In this document: piece after piece, positions 57,075 to 64,000 of the stretch | How the letters are laid out: each line of letters starts with the position of its first letter | Numbering within the stretch: position 1 is the stretch's first letter | Notes under the pieces: generated by a model | The model's input: only the letters and a program-made list of their open reading frames with translations | Databases searched by the model: none | Told to the model about the DNA's origin: nothing | Position numbers and translations under genes: made by a program | Assembly: GCA_951217055.1 (NCBI GenBank) | Contig: OX578280.1 | Location: 36,159,628-36,223,627 of the forward strand | Direction: 5' to 3' | Source of the DNA: Gerris lacustris | Lineage: Eukaryota; Arthropoda; Insecta; Hemiptera; Gerridae | Length of the DNA stretch: 64,000 nt

Positions 57075-57735
57075 TGGAATAAAAGTCCGTTAAATTATTT
57101 TTTATTTTATTTCCAAAGCTTTCTCCCAGGGAACCAGAGCTTCATCAGTGTTTCGAATGGTAGAATACTATAAATTTAGAGAAATTAGTCAAATGAAAAA
57201 AGCAATTAAGAAATTAGGCAATAAGCTGTTTTTGAATTATTTATTTTTATTTGTATTATATATAATATTAGTGTAAATGTTGCTTAATTTATTGGTGTCT
57301 TGTGTTAGGTTTATGTTGTTTGTATTTGATTTTATGTATAACATTTCCAGTGTAAGTCGTTTTTGGTGGTGTGTTTCAGTGTGTAAAATATTATATTTAT
57401 CTGTGTCTAATTTGTGTTTAGTGTTCTGACATAGCTGTGTTAGAGTTGTTGTTTGAGATGTCTTTGATATGTTGATGAAATCTGTTTTTCAATTGTTGTG
57501 AAATTTATCCTATATATTTATGTTGTAGGGCATTGTTTACAGTTTATTTGGTATAAGACGTTACTTTGTTGCATAGGAGGGATGGGATCTTTGAGTTTAG
57601 AGTACAAAATTGATTTTAGGGTGGTGGAATTTTTTTGGGTTATTTTGATATTATTATTATAAGGGTATTTTTGTTAACTTTAATTTTGTCTGATATGAGT
57701 TGCTTTAACCTGTAGTTACTGTGGTTACCAATGCT
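57075..57735 (-). pseudogene. Penelope-like element relic: GIY-YIG region and 3' end
   Basis: On the minus strand, 57620 down to about 57240 encodes, with stops and frameshifts, SILYSKLKDPIPP, NVLYQINCKQC, then a degraded YIG.T-like region, FHQHIKDI-type and AMSEH-type pieces. This order (short basic leader, Y.I.C..C, YIGQT, R...H, EH) is the GIY-YIG endonuclease that ends Penelope-like retroelement ORFs. The plus strand is strongly T/G-biased over this span. Further 3' (minus, 57143-57075) lies CACTGATGAAGCTCTGG, then GGGAGAAAGC and AATAAAATAAA, a hammerhead-like core with a polyadenylation-like signal. The RT part is absent. Confidence 0.6.
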
Positions 57736-58130
57736 GGTTTTTATGTTTCTGTACGAAGTACGAAAAGAAACCTTGTATAACGGCTCTGCCTTTCTGTCTA
57801 TCCGTTGGCATGTTTCAATTCATTAACTACTATAGCTAGGACCATGAAATTCGGCACACAGGTGCATCTCGGCATTCTTACACTTTTTGGAGTTTTCACA
57901 TTTAATATTTCCAAGATAGCGGCCAATATGACGGGCGACTAAAAAAAGTTTTTAGCCACCATGACATGTTAAACATCAATTTAAAGGTCTTGAAGTGAAG
58001 AAAAATAATATGCAACTATTAAAATTTTACACTTAATATTTTCAAGATGGCGGGCGACTAAAACTAGATGCTATTTTTTCCACCTTGGACCTACGTCAAA
58101 GAGTTGCAATTTTACTTTAAGAAAACGATC
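57736..58130. repeat. Diverged repeat with internal duplication
   Basis: Contains CATGAAATTCGGCACACAGG, a phrase common in insect transposon interiors. It also has two similar blocks, AATATTTCCAAGATAGCGG..GACGGGCGACTAAAA (about 57905-57950) and AATATTTTCAAGATGGCGGG..CGACTAAAA (about 58035-58070). Boundaries and class unknown. Confidence 0.4.
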
Positions 58131-60110
58131 GTCCAGAAACCAGCAATTATCGCCTTACGTACTTACTTGTTTTTTTGAAACCCAAAAAAGAAGAACATTC
58201 AAACTACTCGTACCTTTCCTGTTTCTATTTGCAGTACGTTCACTCCAAGAAAACAACAAACATTGAACCAAAAAAATCAAAATTTTGACTGATTATATTA
58301 TAACACAATTATTAAAACAATTAACATTATGGCACTTCTTTATAACAAAAAAATCGTTTAAGCTGATTACATCAGTCAAATTTTCTCTTCTATGGCGCTA
58401 AAAAAAATATTGTGCATACCACATAATAAGGGAATGTACATTATATGATACCGATCGGTCAATTTAAAAATGTTAATATTTTTATTCCACGCCCTTCACC
58501 CATATAATAAAAAAAATGATAAAGGGGATTATATTACCCCAGATTCGAGAACATAAATATCTGGGTAGGTTGACATTTTTTGGTTAAACATTTTATTTTT
58601 CGAACCCATTTTCGCATTTATGCGTTTTAAAAAAGATGGATAATATGCACTAAGAGAACTAAATAAACGGAGACTAATAAATACAAAGTTATTGGGGAAT
58701 TCATATTAATAAAATTATAATTAGACCATTATATTATCAGAAAAAAACACTAAATACAGATTATCAAATTACATAAAGAATACTAAAATAATAAAAGGGA
58801 TACTACATACTACTACATACCACGAGGAAATAGCATGTGAACAAAACTTGAAACTAATCGTAATTTGCTACCTTTTAAAAATAATTATTTAGCATAAGCT
58901 AAATCAAAATAAAAATGAAGATATTAAAACAATCTTAATATAAATATGAGAGGGTGACACATCCCTTAAACTAGTACCAAACGTTTTCTAATAATAAATT
59001 TCTAATACTATAAAGTTACTATTTTAAGCTTTTTGTTTTCACGTTGATACGTCAATAGTTTATAGTTTTAAAAAGTATAGAGAGACAATAGTTTTTTATT
59101 TTTAGGGATCATAACAACTTCAGACAAATCCTAATGGGCAGTGCGAAAAAGAATTTCAATGCAGACAGTTACTGAGTTTTTCCATTTTTATAACTTGCAA
59201 TTCTTAATTGGTTTTGTTTGTCTTCTTTAGATGCATAAACAGAGTTCGTTGCCTAGGAAAAATGAGCATAAAAGAACGAAAACAATACAAAAACTTACGT
59301 TATTCTAATCGGTTAAAACATTCGACTTTCTTTAAAGAAAAAGAAACTTTTTAAAAAACATCCAAGCAAGTATTGCCAGAAAAAGCACAATATACATAAT
59401 ACAAAGAAAAACACAAACATTAGAGGCCAGTTGGAGGGATATTAAACAAGGTGAGGAAATGGCATGTAAACAAAACTCGACACTGCCAACTCAACCCCCT
59501 CAGTCTCATTTATTCCCAAACTAACCTCTTTTCTCTGTTTACATTATTCTCTTAAATATATTCTACAGCTTTCTTCATATAACTACAATCTACCTACGAT
59601 TTCTATTTGATGAAAGAAAATAATGAATCCACAATGTAAATCTATGTTCAAAATTAAGGAAGAATTAGGCCACTGAGCATTGAATGATTGCCAAAATTGC
59701 GTTAAATTAATTTAATTGTGTATTACAAATTTTATTTGATTCAAAAAGAGAACTGATGACTTGCTAAGCTTTTGTAACACAATTAAATAAAGAAACAATT
59801 TAAATTTCCCAGTGAAGTTCGGGGCTCGTGTTCAACCTCATCAATGTATCTTAAACTATCTTGTTTAGTGGTTAAGATAAGATTGCTTATTTATAATATT
59901 GGAATTGTAGAGTACTTCTTGTAAAACCCGTTTGTTTTAGAGGAAAAGACATAATATTAATGCAAGTAAATAAAGTTTTATTATATCTATAAAAGTTTGA
60001 AGTATAACACACTATTCAACATTCAATTCACAATTCACAACTAGAAATATGTTAAAAAGGTGTCTAAGAATAAGAATGTGTTGGAGAATAAGCAAGTTGT
60101 TTCTGACAGT
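58131..60110. other. Long AT-rich gap
   Basis: No recognised gene or repeat over about 2 kb. Confidence 0.4.
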
Positions 60111-60240
60111 TAGGCAAACTGTATAAAGAAGTGGAGAATATGCTTAGAAAAAAGTGGAGAGAGTGCTAAGAGGCAAACTATATAAAGAGGGCCAGAGAAT
60201 ACTAAGAGGCAAACAATATAAGAAGGAAGGAGAGGATTTT
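60111..60240 (+). repeat. Short degenerate tandem repeat
   Basis: Three units of about 45 bp begin AGGCAAACTGTATAAAGAAG, AGGCAAACTATATAAAGAGG and AGGCAAACAATATAAGAAGG, each followed by GGAGA-type sequence. Confidence 0.5.
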
Positions 60241-62321
60241 ACACCAAAAAGAAAGTTGTATTCTTACAATAATTTCTCAAAAGAACTCAACGAATATTGT
60301 TAAAAATTAAACATATCATCTGAAGAAGTGGAGAGACAATTAACACGAAATTCAGTGAATAAAACTCTAAAACCAAAATTAAGAACTTGTCTGTAATTTA
60401 CTTGTCTGTTGTTTGTCTGTAATTAATTGTTTATTTGTTAATTATTAATTCAATTTAATTGTTTATACAATTAATCTCTCCACGCTTCTGCTTTCTTCAA
60501 TAAATTTTTGTAGTCAGGGTGACGTGTGATATATATATAAAAACCCACTCCAGCACCAGATCAATTAATGTATCAGTTGATTCGTCAGTCATGTTGTGTC
60601 CAAATCCACTGCGAACTCTGAGGAAATAAAACTGATAATTTTTCCACAGAAGGCTCTTCTTGTTTGACCAGGAAGATGTAACTACTATAAATATAATAAT
60701 ACAGACCAAAGATAACTTCACTTACTATTTGACCGCCTGAATCTGTCAACAGTATTTAATAAACGGACTCTTAAGTGTATTTCGCTCCCCAAGATAAAAG
60801 AGTTGAGTTTATTCGTGAAGTCGAAAATCCCAATATAATATTTAAAAAAGTAACTTTTTAAGAGCTGTATATCGGGGTGGTAAACACATATATTATTTAT
60901 CATTACCTCTGTTTTGTAAATAATAAATATATTATTATACTTAATAATTTAAATTCCTGTATATAACCAAAAATGTAAATTATTACCTGGGAATTAGAAT
61001 CGATAGAACAGGTTGACATCGAAATGATGGATGAAATGTCAGCAAAAGCACATCACAAGTTAAAATAATTCCAATTTACTCCGAACTATATTTAATTAAA
61101 TGATACTCAAATACTTTGCGCACAAGTTAAAAAATTCATCCATATTTCGCGGGATTTTAATTGAAAATATGGGCAAAAGTCGCGCACACGCATCACATAT
61201 ACTTTACACTACCAAAAACGTCGCTAAAAGAAATAATTATTGTACTACTTAGTATAAAACTAAACGCATAAGTTAAAAAAATTACGCAGGCATTAAAATA
61301 TAGAATCTCGCACAAGCAGTTACTTTTCATACACCTGAAACAAAAAAGTTAAAATAAATTAAAATTAAATAACTTATCGAATTACAGTGAATTATCAACT
61401 AGAAAAATTAAGTAATAATATACCCTACTATTTCATGTAAGCAATATAACAATGAAGACGGCCCCCAGTTTTGGAGCAAAATGTCGGGCAAGACTACTAC
61501 CATGACGATTTGAAGTACTACCACCACATCAATAAGTAGACATTAGACATTTATTAATTAATTTACATTTTTACATTTATTTTTTAATTATACATTTACT
61601 GGCTGGATTCTCATGCTTCGACACGGAGTGTGTTTTTTTCTCAAATAGGTACTATTTTTCACTACGAGCATGAGCAATCACTATCCCATAGATGTTCATC
61701 AATAATGTTAGGTCCTCCTGCCCTGAAAATATATTGTGGGCAGATTGCTGTCCACCAAGTTTTCTTATATCATTTATTAAATGGTAGTATGTGAAGTCTC
61801 ACGTATAAAGGGTTTTGTTGGTATTGTGAACATTAAATTATTAATCGGTAGAGGCACTGCCGATATATAAATAAGTAAAAAAAAACGCACAAAGTACAAA
61901 GAATATGCAAACTTAAAGAAAAAAAAAAAAAAAAAAATTCTAGGGCCTCCATGAAAAGTAAACATTAAGAAACTGTAAACTTAGTTAACAATAACTTTTG
62001 TAAACAATAATAGGACAAAATTCAAAAGAGGAGAAAAACGAGTTAGCTATATTTTTCCTGAGTGAAAAATATTAAGATTTTTCGAAAGATGTTTAATACA
62101 GCCAAGTCTCATGTTTTTATCACTTTTGATTTCAAAGAAGGGTTGCTTTATTTTGGTTTTACTAACGAAACCCTAAAAAAATACCAATAAAATATAAAAA
62201 AAGTCCAGTCATGCACCATGACTTAATGAGCGAATTTTCAAAGAAATCTGCGTTTTATTGGCTTATGATAATATAGGAAAATTTTGGTTTAGAATTAGCT
62301 CGGATGAAAAAAAAAAAAAAT
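60241..62321. other. AT-rich gap
   Basis: Frame 60497-60721 (minus) has a hydrophobic N-terminal stretch but opens on GTG after two stops, so it is not supported as a secreted protein. A run of about 20 A lies at 61918-61937. Nothing else. Confidence 0.4.
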
Positions 62322-62460
62322 TGGGACACAGGGGTACGGGGTACAAAAGTCAAAATAGTATTTACCCTCCAAGATGCATGTCGTTGGAAAGCTCTTTAAG
62401 AGTACAGTAATTGTTGTTATTTACACTTTTATCATATTTTCACATAAAAGGGGGGGAAAA
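62322..62460 (+). repeat. Helitron-associated module
   Basis: Shares GGTACGGGGTACAAAAGTCAA, GATGCATGTCGTTGGAAAGC, ACAGTAATTGTTGTTAT and TATCATATTTTCA with the duplicated module in the Helitron at 32074-32365 and its continuation at 32944-32970. Ends in G7. It is the uninterrupted form that shows family A inserted in the 32-kb copy. Confidence 0.7.
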
Positions 62461-62489
62461 TGGAAAAAACACGTTTTTATGCTATTTTT

Positions 62490-62812
62490 GACCCTAAATT
62501 GTAAAAATTTGACCCCTAAATGAACTCCAAAAATTCTGGCCAACGAACTCATCCTTTCTTTTGATATTATTGACATTTTAAAATTTGTTTGAAATTTTTA
62601 AGTGCATTCTAAGGGGAGATATCGTCTGGAGTGACACATATATACATATATACATACATATATACATACATACATAAAAAAAAGTGTTAAATTTTAGGAA
62701 TCAATTCAGAATGGTCTGAAACGGATTTCCATGGAAAAATTTTTCAAAAATTCGCATTACAAAAATTTTGAAGCCATTGCAATAGCGTAATTTTCTTTGA
62801 AAATTCGCTAAT
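62490..62812 (+). repeat. Interspersed repeat E, copy 2
   Basis: Direct copy of 551-878, with the same CATA-rich tract and the ending GAAGCCATTGCAATAGC. It directly follows the Helitron module. Confidence 0.75.
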
Positions 62813-64000
62813 ACAATAAATTTGTAAAAACACAAATATAATGTTTTATTATATTATAATACATTACCCACTGATAATAATATAAGTTTATGAGGCGTGG
62901 GGGCGGGGGGAGGGGAATGAGGAAGACATTTGTTTTTTGGTAAATATGTCTTATCGGACCCATTTTATTTGCTTATATTATTTGATAAATCGAAGTTAGA
63001 AAACCAAGGCATAAGTGAGAAAAGCATGTCAAAATAAGTTATCAATAAAAAGGCGAGATAGCGAACTAGGTACCTAATCTAGTTAAAAAAGTATGCAAAA
63101 AAGAAGGAGTCTGAAAAGAGACCTACGATAAAATAAAGAATAATCAATTGGAAGGTGTGCTAGAAACACGGAAAAAATATTGAAAAAATCAGGTGATAGG
63201 TAAAACTATAATGTTTAGGTTAACAAGATACCAAGAAGCAAGGATAATAGACTATATAGGGATCGGAGGTTCATCTAATCAGAAAATGTTTGACTTCTAT
63301 CGCATCGCTTTTAACAGTTTTTAATCATTTTAAATATCAATTAAGAAAAAATAACCTATAAGACATAGTATAGTATAGACAATACAACAAACTCAGTTGT
63401 CAACAAGTGTCTTACTTTAATATGGTTAAAATGTATAGCGGCAGGATATCAAAGCATTTCTTGCCGCTTGCTTCCATCCATGGCATAACTTCACTTATTG
63501 ATAAGAATAACTAAAAAAACATTTTAATATATTAATTATAATAGATTCGGTGGATCAAATTACCTTAAAAGTTTCTTCTGTTAACAGATATAATATGTTG
63601 CAAAGGTTTCCGAAACAGCCACATTTACTTCTTGCAAAAATTCGCAAATTATGCATTAATTTGTATAATTAACTTCGAACTATCAACGAACGAGGAAAAT
63701 CAATTAAACGAGGAAATAAAAGTAGACTTTATTTTTAATATAATAAGCTTTCATCATTTTACGGGTAAAAGTTATAACTACGAAGTAACAGTCAGCGAGT
63801 TAAACACGACAAACTTTAAACCATTAAAATCGCAAAAAATGACTTTATACCCTCGAGATTAACTTCAAAATATTATTATGTAATCGAACAAAAGAATAAT
63901 TAAGTTGAAATGTACAAAGCATTAACTTTTATACCGTCAAAAAGTAAACAATGAATAACAAGCACATTTTGAACTGTTTTAGTCCTAACCTCAACAATCA
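62813..64000. other. AT-rich gap to the window end
   Basis: Frame 63632-63862 shows no recognised domain. No gene or repeat supported. Confidence 0.4.

Noticed and set aside
60497..60721. Minus-strand frame with a hydrophobic N-terminus that looks like a signal peptide of a small secreted protein
   Set aside because: The first codon is GTG directly after TAG-TAA; there is no ATG at the start, and no family or splice context was found.

Overview
This window reads as AT-rich, repeat-packed intergenic DNA from an animal nuclear genome, most likely an arthropod and plausibly an insect. That rests on the mixture of transposon classes: an RTE-clade LINE, Jockey, Penelope-like, Ty3/gypsy and MULE relics, hAT elements with 8-bp target duplications, and Helitron-type ends. 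Long (TA)n tracts, poly(C/G) tracts and the lack of any recognisable operon or host gene fit the same picture. Nothing bacterial or viral is seen, and the species cannot be named from the sequence.

The only intact coding unit is a LINE retrotransposon at about 40.0-44.18 kb. ORF1 (275 aa: coiled coil, then an RRM-like RNA-binding region) and ORF2 (AP-type endonuclease plus reverse transcriptase) lie in the same frame and are separated by one UAG. The context of that stop is CAA-UAG-CAA-CCA, which fits the UAG-CARYYA stop-codon readthrough consensus. ORF2 has no AUG before the middle of its first endonuclease strand. This is the most interesting signal in the window.

Layout. 0-11.7 kb: two composite or large foldbacks, several copies of an abundant short element (called family A here), a hAT element (6046-6756), a 64-bp perfect palindrome and one family B element. 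11.9-19.2 kb: family C copies, a Jockey relic, a long (TA)n tract and two foldbacks. 21.3-23.0 kb: a broken Ty3/gypsy gag-pol relic. 24.3-31 kb: a tRNA-related repeat, a second family C copy, an inverted family B copy, a 200-bp (AT)n tract beside a roughly 580-bp palindrome, a small hAT element, an RTE relic and family A. 32-33.2 kb: a composite Helitron. 35.4-38 kb: a foldback and a MULE transposase relic. 38.2-40.0 kb: a hAT element with an exact 8-bp target duplication, inserted into a tRNA-like unit just upstream of the LINE. 44.6-52 kb: hAT remnants, family A, a 181-bp MITE and repeat fragments. 55.3-56.4 kb: a tandem duplication with 711-bp offset. 57.0-57.7 kb: a Penelope-like relic with a GIY-YIG endonuclease region. 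62.3-62.8 kb: Helitron-related module and a repeat also found at 0.55-0.88 kb.

The elements are nested, for example family A inside a Helitron and inside a hAT element, and a hAT element inside a tRNA-like unit. Families A and B look like non-autonomous Helentron-type elements and share an internal module of about 135 bp. Several foldbacks carry a CTGA.GA-hairpin-GAAA signature resembling a hammerhead ribozyme core, which fits a Penelope-like origin. Stretches with no entry beyond a gap note showed nothing I could support.
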